Shown piece after piece: positions 1 to 5,632 of a DNA stretch of 10,791 nt. The notes below the pieces were generated by a model, which was not told the origin of the DNA, did not search any database, and saw only the letters and a program-made list of their open reading frames with translations. The translations under genes and the position numbers were made by a program. The DNA comes from Thermoprotei archaeon (lineage in GTDB: Archaea > Thermoproteota > Thermoprotei_A > Sulfolobales > NBVN01). Each line of letters starts with the position of its first letter. Positions within the stretch are counted from its first letter, which is position 1. The stretch covers positions 1 to 10,791 of the forward strand of contig QMWS01000015.1 of the NCBI GenBank assembly GCA_003661745.1, given 5' to 3'.

Positions 1-2
1 AC

Positions 3-90
3 TGGTGCGGGGGGTGGGATTTGAACCCACGCAGGCCTACGCCAGCGGGGCCTCAGCCCGCCCCCTTTGACCTAGCTCGGGCACCCCCGC
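3..90 (-). tRNA. tRNA-Leu, anticodon GAG, CCA encoded
   Basis: Read on the minus strand the gene folds as a class II tRNA of 85 nt plus an encoded CCA (3-5). The acceptor stem is GCGGGGG paired with CCCCCGC, followed by discriminator A. The D loop contains AGGTCAAA. The anticodon stem GCGGG/CCCGC closes the loop CTGAGGC, giving anticodon GAG (bases 52-54), which reads CTC and CTT leucine codons. A 14-nt variable arm has a GGC/GCC stem, as expected for tRNA-Leu. The T arm is GTGGG-TTCAAAT-CCCAC. No intron is present in the anticodon loop. The genomic CCA means 3' maturation may not need CCA addition. Downstream sequence is outside the window. Confidence 0.97.
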
Positions 91-113
91 CCAAAATGAA
101 TCAGCAAAAAACA

Positions 114-121
114 CCTAATAA
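114..121 (-). promoter_or_regulatory. TATA box of the tRNA-Leu gene
   Basis: On the minus strand CTTATTAG lies about 27 bases upstream of the tRNA 5' end at 90 and is preceded by AAGG, a purine-rich stretch like an archaeal BRE. The spacing fits transcription starting at or just before the mature tRNA 5' end. It is read from position and composition only. Confidence 0.5.
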
Positions 122-165
122 GCCTTAAGTAATTACTGACTACACTGGTATCCCCGGCTTTAGCG

Positions 166-174
166 TATATATTT
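166..174 (+). promoter_or_regulatory. TATA box upstream of the SIS-domain gene
   Basis: The sequence tatatattt lies about 50 bases upstream of the TTG start at 223. Archaeal spacing predicts transcription from near 197, leaving a leader of about 26 nt that contains the G-rich stretch at 210-215. It is back to back with the tRNA promoter. Confidence 0.5.
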
Positions 175-222
175 AACTACTTGATTATGGATTATGAATA
201 GGTAGGGACTGGGGGAAGTTAA

Positions 223-1155
223 TTGAGTGAAGCATTAGCAAGTAAGCTCTCAAGTAAGATAGCTTCTGAGATTTCTGAGGTATTACCTAGTGATGTTGTG
301 GAGCAGTCCAGTATATTATCTTCATTTATCGGCTCTAGCGGGAGGGATATAATAGTAACGAACGCAGGATCCTTCGCTTCTCCAGCTAGGTTTCTAGTCT
401 TATGCTTAAGGAATATGACGTCAAGAAACGCAATTTACTTTACACCACAGGAACTCATGTACTACGTTGCACCATATGATGAGGGTAGGGAGTCGGACAT
501 AGTGATCTTCGCAGCACCTGACGGCCTCAATACGCTGAATCTACTCATAGATCAAGTAAAGTGGACTGGGCATAGAGTGTGCACAATTATCGCAGCTGAT
601 AACGTGCCTCAGGTGATAAGCTATAAGATATCAACTGACTCAGTTATCTACATAAAGAATACGACCAAGAGCATATCATGGCTCCTTCAGACTCACGTAC
701 TAGTAGGTCTAGCGGTCACTAACTTCATAAGCAGAAGGGGAGTAAGGGGCAAGAGACTGTGGGAGGAGCTGACGAACATTAAGGCGGTTATCGGCGACTT
801 ACTAGAGCACTACGTAGATGACTTAACGAGCATTAAGGAGTTCATGGCGACGCCGCACCTAATTACGGCATCGCCTACTATGTGGGGTGTGGCAGAGTAC
901 TTAGCATACAGCAATATATTCAAAGCACAGAGGTTTCTAGCTAGGCCGCACGAAATAAAGAACTTCATACGCTTCATAAATAAAGTCCTGTTAATTACGA
1001 CAGATGTTGAGGAGTACTCAATGAAGGAGCTAAAGGGTCTCGCAATAACTGCAGCCACAGTGTTTAAGGAACTAAAGGTGAGGACGGACCCGCTGACAGC
1101 ACCTGTTTACGGGCTGATACTCGCCCGGGCGCTAGAACTACTTATGGAGCAGTGA
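223..1155 (+). CDS. SIS-domain protein, degenerate phosphoglucose/phosphomannose isomerase-like
   Basis: The 310-residue product resembles the crenarchaeal bifunctional PGI/PMI layout of two sugar-isomerase (SIS) domains, and its length fits that family (about 300). The first alpha/beta SIS-like half spans about 38-170, with VTNAGSFASPARF (45-57) where active members carry a glycine-rich GMGGSG loop. The second half spans about 205-305: TASPTMWGVAEYL (215-227) fits the strand and helix leading to the catalytic segment, and DPLTAPVYGLILA (289-301) fits the C-terminal helix. The usual NExAK-type segment with the catalytic Glu is replaced by SNIFKAQ (230-236), and only one His (243) remains near the expected base. 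I infer a sugar-phosphate-binding or regulatory role rather than isomerase activity. The TTG start follows GGGGG by 7 bases. The gene stands alone, divergent from the tRNA. The fold is moderately sure; the function is unknown. Confidence 0.55.
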   Translation: MSEALASKLSSKIASEISEVLPSDVVEQSSILSSFIGSSGRDIIVTNAGSFASPARFLVLCLRNMTSRNAIYFTPQELMYYVAPYDEGRESDIVIFAAPDGLNTLNLLIDQVKWTGHRVCTIIAADNVPQVISYKISTDSVIYIKNTTKSISWLLQTHVLVGLAVTNFISRRGVRGKRLWEELTNIKAVIGDLLEHYVDDLTSIKEFMATPHLITASPTMWGVAEYLAYSNIFKAQRFLARPHEIKNFIRFINKVLLITTDVEEYSMKELKGLAITAATVFKELKVRTDPLTAPVYGLILARALELLMEQ

Positions 1156-1171
1156 CCTAGCGAGAATACAT

Positions 1172-1227
1172 TCAGCCGCGGGTTCAGAGATCATCCCTCA
1201 CGGGTCTCCCCTTGTAAGCTTCATCAC
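1172..1227 (-). ncRNA. Putative box C/D guide sRNA (copy 1)
   Basis: On the minus strand the order is C box GTGATGA (1227-1221), a 19-nt segment AGCTTACAAGGGGAGACCC, D'-like GTGA (1201-1198), C'-like GGGATGA (1197-1191), a 15-nt segment TCTCTGAACCCGCGG, and D box CTGA (1175-1172). This matches archaeal box C/D 2'-O-methylation guides, which assemble with L7Ae, Nop5 and fibrillarin. The spacings equal those of the element at 2781-2836. Weak points are the degenerate D' box, no gap between D' and C', spacers longer than the usual 12 or so nt, and a weak promoter (ATAAG-like, about 1260-1267). It lies antisense between two plus-strand genes. Confidence 0.55.
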
Positions 1228-1290
1228 TTCCCCATAGTAGTTCTTATTCCCCTTCTTAACACTTATCACCCTTAAACACAAGATATCCTA

Positions 1291-1296
1291 AAGGAG
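1291..1296 (+). promoter_or_regulatory. Shine-Dalgarno site of the metallophosphoesterase gene
   Basis: AAGGAG ends 8 bases before the ATG at 1305 and a second G-run (1298-1302) follows. It supports this ATG as the start. A weak TATA-like cttaaaca at 1271-1278 could drive a short-leader transcript. Confidence 0.55.
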
Positions 1297-1304
1297 TAGG
1301 GGTC

Positions 1305-2060
1305 ATGGAGATAAGTGACGGCGTAGAGATAGTTAGTGAGTTGCCAGCAGCATATATTAAGCAGCACAAGGCGCTGGTAATAGCTGACACACACATAGGC
1401 TTCGAGGAGGACATGGCTGATAAGGGCTTCTACATACCTAGGTTTCAGCTGAAGAGGGTATTAGATATACTTGAGAAAGCACTAAACCTGGTAGAGGTTG
1501 ACAGAGTTATTATTGCAGGGGACTTCAAGCATATATTCGATAGGCTAGGGAGGATTGAGCGTAAGGAGCTTGCTGAAGTCCTCATGTTCCTGTTACCTAG
1601 GGTCGATGAGGTAATTGTAGTGCGAGGTAATCACGACAACTATCTAGTCTTAATGCAGAGAAAGTACAACTTTAAGCTAGTTAATGAGCTGCAGTTAGGT
1701 GACATCCTAATAGTGCACGGACATAAGGAGCTAGCCGAAGGTCAAAGGAAGAATAGCTCATGGAGGACGCTAATCATAGCTCACGAACACCCAAGCATCG
1801 CCTTGAGAGACTCGATAGGTACTATTGGCAGGTTCCCGTGCTTCTTAGTAGGTAACCTAAGAGACGGCAGGAGGGTCATTACGCTGCCAGCAGTAGGGAT
1901 ATATCAGACGGGGTCCAAAGTAACCTTAAGCAGGGACACATACCTATCTCCTATCTTAAGGGATGAAGTAATTATAGAGGAGCTGAGACCAATAATAGTA
2001 GATGAGGAGGTGGGTGTATTTGAATTACCTCCTCTGGCTGAGTTACTGGATTTCATGTAG
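1305..2060 (+). CDS. Archaeal metallophosphoesterase (COG1407-like)
   Basis: The 251-residue product carries the calcineurin-like phosphoesterase motifs in order: IADTHIG (D28, H30), GDFKH (D73, H76), RGNHD (N109, H110, D111), VHGH (H138, H140) and AHEHPS (H160, H162). These residues bind two metal ions. The arrangement fits the COG1407 group, whose bacterial members are found next to DNA ligase and Lhr helicase and act as 2',3'-cyclic phosphodiesterases. The archaeal substrate is not known from this sequence. No signal peptide or membrane segment is seen, so it is probably cytosolic. The ATG has AAGGAG upstream. It shares a direction with TBP but is separated from it by 44 bp holding a TATA-like element, so co-transcription is uncertain. 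All catalytic residues are present. Confidence 0.85.
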   Translation: MEISDGVEIVSELPAAYIKQHKALVIADTHIGFEEDMADKGFYIPRFQLKRVLDILEKALNLVEVDRVIIAGDFKHIFDRLGRIERKELAEVLMFLLPRVDEVIVVRGNHDNYLVLMQRKYNFKLVNELQLGDILIVHGHKELAEGQRKNSSWRTLIIAHEHPSIALRDSIGTIGRFPCFLVGNLRDGRRVITLPAVGIYQTGSKVTLSRDTYLSPILRDEVIIEELRPIIVDEEVGVFELPPLAELLDFM

Positions 2061-2065
2061 GTTTA

Positions 2066-2076
2066 ATTTAAAAATC
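2066..2076 (+). promoter_or_regulatory. TATA box of the TBP gene
   Basis: The A/T-rich run aatttaaaaat is centred about 33 bases before the TTG start at 2105, predicting transcription from about 2098 and an almost leaderless mRNA. The G-run at 2095-2099 could also serve as a weak ribosome site. Since TBP binds TATA boxes, self-control is possible, but that is inference. Confidence 0.45.
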
Positions 2077-2104
2077 CCAACAAATTCTTTTAACGGGGGT
2101 TTAA

Positions 2105-2680
2105 TTGGAAGTTAAACCAATTATCAAGATAGAAAACATTGTTGCTACAGTCACGCTTGATCAGGCACTCGACTTAAGTGCTATAGCTAGGTCTGTTCCT
2201 AACATTGAGTATGATCCTGAAGAATTTCCAGGACTGATAATGAGGTTAGAGAGTCCCAGACTGACGGCACTAGTATTTAATTCAGGCAAGATGGTGGTTA
2301 CAGGTGCAAAGAGCACTCAGATGCTCATAAAGGGCTTCAAGAAGATCATAAGGATTTTCGTGAGGCACGGGATAATAATTGTTGGTAAGCCCAAGATCCA
2401 GATCCAGAATATTGTTGCTTCAGCAAACCTAGGCGTTGAGGTAGACTTAGAGAAGGCAGCTTACCTCCTACCTAACACCATGTACGAGCCGGAGCAGTTT
2501 CCAGGATTAATTCACAGAATGGATGACCCTAAGGTAGTACTACTAATATTCAGCAGCGGTAAAATGGTTATAACAGGCGCAAAAAGTGAAGAGGACGTTC
2601 AAAGGGCCGTTATAAACATATACAATAAGCTTAAGGAGCTAGGGTGCATTAGGGAGCCAACACACGAAGAATTTTGGTAA
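2105..2680 (+). CDS. tbp: TATA-box-binding protein (TBP)
   Basis: This 191-residue protein is the archaeal TBP, which bends promoter DNA and recruits TFB and RNA polymerase. Two imperfect direct repeats are plain: residues about 7-95 (IENIVATVTL ... PGLIMRL ... VFNSGKMVVTGAKS) and about 98-186 (IQNIVASANL ... PGLIHRM ... IFSSGKMVITGAKS). The four DNA-intercalating Phe positions are present as F41, F58, F132 and F149. The length is typical for archaeal TBP. The C-terminal tail after the second repeat is short (CIREPTHEEFW) and lacks the long acidic tail seen in some archaea. TTG at 2105 is the start: it gives the canonical N-terminus a few residues before the first strand. It is monocistronic by spacing; the downstream intergenic region carries an antisense sRNA candidate. 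Confidence 0.97.
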   Translation: MEVKPIIKIENIVATVTLDQALDLSAIARSVPNIEYDPEEFPGLIMRLESPRLTALVFNSGKMVVTGAKSTQMLIKGFKKIIRIFVRHGIIIVGKPKIQIQNIVASANLGVEVDLEKAAYLLPNTMYEPEQFPGLIHRMDDPKVVLLIFSSGKMVITGAKSEEDVQRAVINIYNKLKELGCIREPTHEEFW

Positions 2681-2780
2681 TATTTTCACTTAAAACAACT
2701 GGATCACCTTACTTAAAATCGCGGATTAGTGCTTTGAGAATGTACTATATTAATTAAGTTTAAGTTATTTTAAGGTAAAC

Positions 2781-2836
2781 TCAGAGTGAGTTGTGGTCTT
2801 CATCCCTCATAGGTCTAAGGCTGCCCACTTCATCAC
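2781..2836 (-). ncRNA. Putative box C/D guide sRNA (copy 2)
   Basis: On the minus strand: C box GTGATGA (2836-2830), a 19-nt segment AGTGGGCAGCCTTAGACCT, D'-like ATGA (2810-2807), C'-like GGGATGA (2806-2800), a 15-nt segment AGACCACAACTCACT, and D box CTGA (2784-2781). Box order and both spacer lengths are identical to the element at 1172-1227, while the guide-like segments differ apart from AGACC before D'. A TATA box at 2864-2870 predicts transcription from about 2841, five bases before the C box, as expected for a short sRNA. AC before the C box can pair with GT after the D box, a minimal terminal stem. The rRNA or tRNA targets are not identified. It lies in the 240-bp gap between TBP and HMG-CoA synthase. 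Confidence 0.62.
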
Positions 2837-2863
2837 GTCCCGGCACTATATCCGTTTACTCAG

Positions 2864-2870
2864 TTATATA
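2864..2870 (-). promoter_or_regulatory. TATA box of the second sRNA candidate
   Basis: On the minus strand TATATAA is centred 31 bases upstream of the C box and about 26 bases upstream of a start near 2841. It is the best TATA match in this gap, and the spacing is what an independently transcribed archaeal sRNA requires. Confidence 0.6.
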
Positions 2871-2897
2871 GGTGTGTGTTCCACGGATTCTGTAATC

Positions 2898-2906
2898 CAT
2901 AAAAAT
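2898..2906 (+). promoter_or_regulatory. Candidate TATA box of the mevalonate gene cluster
   Basis: The sequence cataaaaat is centred at 2902. Standard archaeal spacing puts transcription near 2928, downstream of the ATG at 2921. This would rule out that ATG and favours GTG 2939 or TTG 2957 as the start of HMG-CoA synthase. It sits about 30 bp from the divergent sRNA promoter. Confidence 0.45.
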
Positions 2907-2956
2907 ACCTCCCTACTAAGATGTTTCGGGTACTCTGTGTGCCTCGTCCTGAGTCG

Positions 2957-4003
2957 TTGACAGGCATCGTTGGATGGGGCGTCTACATACCCCGCCAGAG
3001 GGTTAAGGCTGATGAAATAGCTAGCCTGTGGGGTTTCGAGAAGACCTTACCTAAGGCGCTCTGGATAGAAGAGAAGGCTGTTGCTTCAGTAGATGAAGAC
3101 ACTGTGACTATGGGCTGGTACGCAGCTAAGGTAGCTATCGAGAGAGGTAATGTAGATCCGGAGTTGATTGGAGCAGTTTTTGTTGGAACCGAGTCGAAGC
3201 CCTACGCTGTTAAGCCTTCAGCAACAATAATAGCTGATGCACTAGGCATATCGAAGAAGAAGCTAAGTACGGACATGGAGTTCGCCTGCAGGGCCGGAGG
3301 AGAGGGTATTAGATTAGCCATAGCCTTAGTAGCTAGCGGAACAATAAAGTACGGCCTCGCGATAGGTTCGGATACTGCTCAAGCCAGTCCAGGCGATGTA
3401 CTTGAATTAACTGCATCATCAGGTGCTGCTGCATACCTCATAGGCCCTGCCGAAGAGTCAGTAGCTCAGTTCGAGGGCGTAGTAACGTACGTTACTGACA
3501 CGCCAGACTTCTGGCGTAGGGAGGGCTCAAAGTACCCAACGCATGGTGAAATATTCACTGGTGAGCCAGCATACTTTCACCACATCATGTCGGCGGTTAA
3601 GATGTTATTTGATGAATTAGGTCTAGCACCTAGTGATTTCGACTACGCGGTTTTCCACCAGCCGAATGGTAAGTTCCCACTGCAGGTTGGCAAGAAGCTC
3701 GGTTTCCCGAAGGAGAAGATATTGCCAGGAATCGTAACTCCGTGGATAGGTAACACGTACAATGGATCAGCACTTATAGGGTTAGCGAAGGTTCTTGAGC
3801 AGGCAAAGCCAGGAGACAGGATATTAGTAGCTACCTTCGGGAGTGGTGCGGGGAGCGATGCCTTCAGCATTGTAGTGAGGGATGGCATCGGGGAGAGGGT
3901 CGGGAGAGGACCTAAGGTCGAGGATCTCCTTAAGAGAAAGAAGTACGTGAGTTACGCGCAGTACGCTAAATCAAGGAGACTTTACATACGGAATATAGGG
4001 TGA
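2957..4003 (+). CDS. Hydroxymethylglutaryl-CoA synthase (archaeal type)
   Basis: The enzyme condenses acetyl-CoA with acetoacetyl-CoA to HMG-CoA, the second step of the mevalonate route to archaeal isoprenoid lipids. The sequence carries GIVGWGVYIP at the N-terminus, the catalytic Glu in VGTESKPYAVKP (E79 from the TTG), the nucleophilic Cys in DMEFACRAG (C111) and the His in VFHQPNGKFP (H234), followed by IGNTYNGSAL and FGSGAGSDAF. These match E79, C111 and H233 of the Staphylococcus aureus enzyme as I recall them. The frame is open back to ATG 2921 (360 residues), but the extra 12 residues are atypical and the TATA box lies too close to that ATG, so I prefer TTG 2957; GTG 2939 is an alternative. 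The gene overlaps the thiolase start. In archaea the synthase, thiolase and DUF35 protein form one complex that passes on acetoacetyl-CoA. Confidence 0.95.
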   Translation: MTGIVGWGVYIPRQRVKADEIASLWGFEKTLPKALWIEEKAVASVDEDTVTMGWYAAKVAIERGNVDPELIGAVFVGTESKPYAVKPSATIIADALGISKKKLSTDMEFACRAGGEGIRLAIALVASGTIKYGLAIGSDTAQASPGDVLELTASSGAAAYLIGPAEESVAQFEGVVTYVTDTPDFWRREGSKYPTHGEIFTGEPAYFHHIMSAVKMLFDELGLAPSDFDYAVFHQPNGKFPLQVGKKLGFPKEKILPGIVTPWIGNTYNGSALIGLAKVLEQAKPGDRILVATFGSGAGSDAFSIVVRDGIGERVGRGPKVEDLLKRKKYVSYAQYAKSRRLYIRNIG

Positions 4004-5139
4004 TGGAAGTGTCCGAGGTGTATGTGATTAACTCGGCATTAATAAAAATCGACAGGCACTTCAATAAGGGTTATAAGGAGCTTGCTAATGAGGTAGTCAG
4101 CGAAGTAATTAGTAAATCAGGCATCGAGTCGATAGATCTAGTAGTGGTATCAAATATGCTCTCTGACTGCATCCTGGACCAGCTGGACATTTCGACTATC
4201 CTAATGCAGAATCTGGGAATGACTAAGGTACGGACGCTACGCGTGGAGACAGGCGAGTCAAGCGGCTTAGCAGCGCTAGAAGCTGCTTGGATGGCCATTA
4301 AGTCGGGTGCTGCTGAGAATGTACTGGTTATAGGTGTCGAGAAAGTCACCGAGTACCCCACTTACAAGATCAATAAAGTATACGGTAAAGTACTGGACTA
4401 CGAGGTTGAGTTCATAAGAAACATAACCCCTCCAGACTATGCTGCACTAGTAATGAAGGCGTACTTAAAGAAGTACGGGCTTAAGAGAGAGGACCTCATC
4501 ATGTGGCCTGTCAAAATGCATGATAATGCATGTAGAAACGCTTATGCACAGTTAAGCTTCGGGATAACTCCCGAGAAAGTGCTCACTAGCATGGTTATAT
4601 CAGACCCGATACATCTACTGGATACCTTCCCCTTAGGTGACGGTGCGGCGGCACTTTTATTGACCTCAGGTAAGGCAGTAAGTAATGTAGCTGCAGAACC
4701 TGTTAAAGTGGTGTATGTGGACTCGGCGGTATCTGCTCAATTTCACCTGCGTGAGGACCTGACAAGGCTACCAGCGACTGCGGTGCTCGCATCAAGGCTT
4801 AAGGAGAAGTTCGGCGATAAAGTATTTACTGAGGCAGCCATAGAGCTGCATGACAGCTACAGCATCTACGCGTACATCATACTTGAGGAGTTAGGCCTAG
4901 CTGAGAGAGGTAAAGCATACGAAATAGTCAGTGAGCTAGAATTCGTCAATGTTAGCGGTGGACTTAAAGCCCGAGGGCATCCATTTGGTGCTACGGGAGT
5001 ATATCAGGTCGCTGAACTTCATAAGTTAGTGACTGAGGGATTTGCTGGAAGGAAGTTCGACGGTAAGTACGCTATAGCGCACTCTATGTCAGGACCAGAC
5101 TATAATGCCAGAGTAGCTCTATTGCAGAAGCTTGCTTAG
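4003..5139 (+). CDS. Acetyl-CoA acetyltransferase-like thiolase lacking the usual nucleophilic Cys
   Basis: This is the thiolase partner of HMG-CoA synthase, expected to make acetoacetyl-CoA from two acetyl-CoA. The 378-residue length and gene order fit the archaeal family. Near the C-terminus it keeps GLKARGHPFGATG (about 325-337 from ATG 4003), which carries the catalytic His, and ELHDSYSIYAY (about 280-290). The N-terminal active-site segment is VETGESSGLAAL, where family members have a Cys two residues before SG; here it is Glu85 (GAG, 4255-4257). The C-terminal Cys motif is also absent (AHSMSGPDYN), as in SCP-x-like thiolases. So it may use another residue, be a condensing partner with altered chemistry, or be structural only. 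ATG 4003 overlaps the synthase TGA by one base; in-frame GTG 4000 is an alternative. Translational coupling is likely. Confidence 0.85.
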   Translation: MEVSEVYVINSALIKIDRHFNKGYKELANEVVSEVISKSGIESIDLVVVSNMLSDCILDQLDISTILMQNLGMTKVRTLRVETGESSGLAALEAAWMAIKSGAAENVLVIGVEKVTEYPTYKINKVYGKVLDYEVEFIRNITPPDYAALVMKAYLKKYGLKREDLIMWPVKMHDNACRNAYAQLSFGITPEKVLTSMVISDPIHLLDTFPLGDGAAALLLTSGKAVSNVAAEPVKVVYVDSAVSAQFHLREDLTRLPATAVLASRLKEKFGDKVFTEAAIELHDSYSIYAYIILEELGLAERGKAYEIVSELEFVNVSGGLKARGHPFGATGVYQVAELHKLVTEGFAGRKFDGKYAIAHSMSGPDYNARVALLQKLA

Positions 5140-5145
5140 GGGGTG
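5139..5145 (+). promoter_or_regulatory. Shine-Dalgarno site of the DUF35 gene
   Basis: GGGGTGA, beginning on the last base of the thiolase stop codon, lies 5 bases before ATG 5151 and matches the archaeal anti-SD region. It supports the start and an operon in which internal genes use SD-led translation. Confidence 0.65.
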
Positions 5146-5150
5146 ACTGC

Positions 5151-5558
5151 ATGAAGTACTCAATACCTAAATTCTGGAGGAGGAAAGAAGGATACTACCA
5201 AATAATACTGACTAAGTGCAGGGAATGCGGCAAGGTGGCATTCTTCACGTACGTAAGGTGTCCTTATTGCGGGTCAAGCAACGTAGAGCTAGTGAAATCA
5301 TGTGGTAGGGGCGTGGTAGAGGAATTTACAATAAGCTATAACAGAGTTGAGGAGGGCGAGGAGTACCTACCAAAGATAATAGCGATAGTAAGGCTTAATG
5401 AAGGGGTTAGAGTCGTGGGTGAGTTAGTGGATATTGATCTGTCAGAGGTTAAGGAAGGAGTAGAGGTTGAAGCTGTCTTAAGGAGGTTCTCTAGTGATGA
5501 CCCACACGGCCTAATATATTATGGACTGAAGTTCGCACCGGTCATTAAGGGGGCGTAA
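5151..5558 (+). CDS. DUF35 zinc-ribbon / OB-fold acyl-CoA-binding protein
   Basis: The 135-residue protein has an N-terminal helix (YSIPKFWRRKEGYYQIILTK), a zinc ribbon with four Cys (CRECG, C23 and C26; CPYCG, C37 and C40) and an OB-fold-like beta domain from about 50 to 131. This is the DUF35 arrangement. In the Methanothermococcus complex of thiolase and HMG-CoA synthase, as I recall, the DUF35 protein bridges the two enzymes and contributes to a shared CoA-binding site. The position immediately after the thiolase (11 bp between stop and start, with the SD inside) makes that scaffold role the natural reading here. It is cytosolic, with no signal or membrane segment. All four zinc ligands are intact. 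It is the last gene of the cluster; no HMG-CoA reductase follows in the window. Confidence 0.92.
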   Translation: MKYSIPKFWRRKEGYYQIILTKCRECGKVAFFTYVRCPYCGSSNVELVKSCGRGVVEEFTISYNRVEEGEEYLPKIIAIVRLNEGVRVVGELVDIDLSEVKEGVEVEAVLRRFSSDDPHGLIYYGLKFAPVIKGA

Positions 5559-5597
5559 GTTAAAGAATAAACAATTTAAACTTATTTACATTGCAAA

Positions 5598-5608
5598 CAT
5601 AAATAATA
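5598..5608 (+). promoter_or_regulatory. TATA box of the aminotransferase gene
   Basis: cataaataata is centred about 30 bases before GTG 5633 and predicts transcription from about 5629-5630, a nearly leaderless mRNA. A second A/T element (cttatttaca, 5581-5590) would give a leader of about 20 nt. No clear SD precedes the GTG. Confidence 0.5.
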
Positions 5609-5632
5609 TCTGATGTCTTACTGTACAAGGGT

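Noticed and set aside
810..1058. Minus-strand open frame inside the SIS-domain gene
   Set aside because: It is a shadow of the plus-strand gene: no promoter or SD, atypical residue composition, and the sense frame is clearly coding.
1198..1281. Minus-strand 27-codon frame (TTG start) overlapping the first sRNA candidate; the aligned frame in the second copy gives DVMKWAALDL followed by stop
   Set aside because: The two copies share only the codons over the C box and none of the following residues; divergence is not codon-like. The box C/D explanation covers the conserved bases better.
2681..2770. Possible hairpin terminator after TBP
   Set aside because: Only weak T-rich stretches and no convincing inverted repeat; not enough to call.
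5155..5555. DUF35 protein considered as a generic zinc-ribbon transcription factor
   Set aside because: The OB-fold-like C-terminal domain and the position directly after thiolase and HMG-CoA synthase fit DUF35; no helix-turn-helix is visible.
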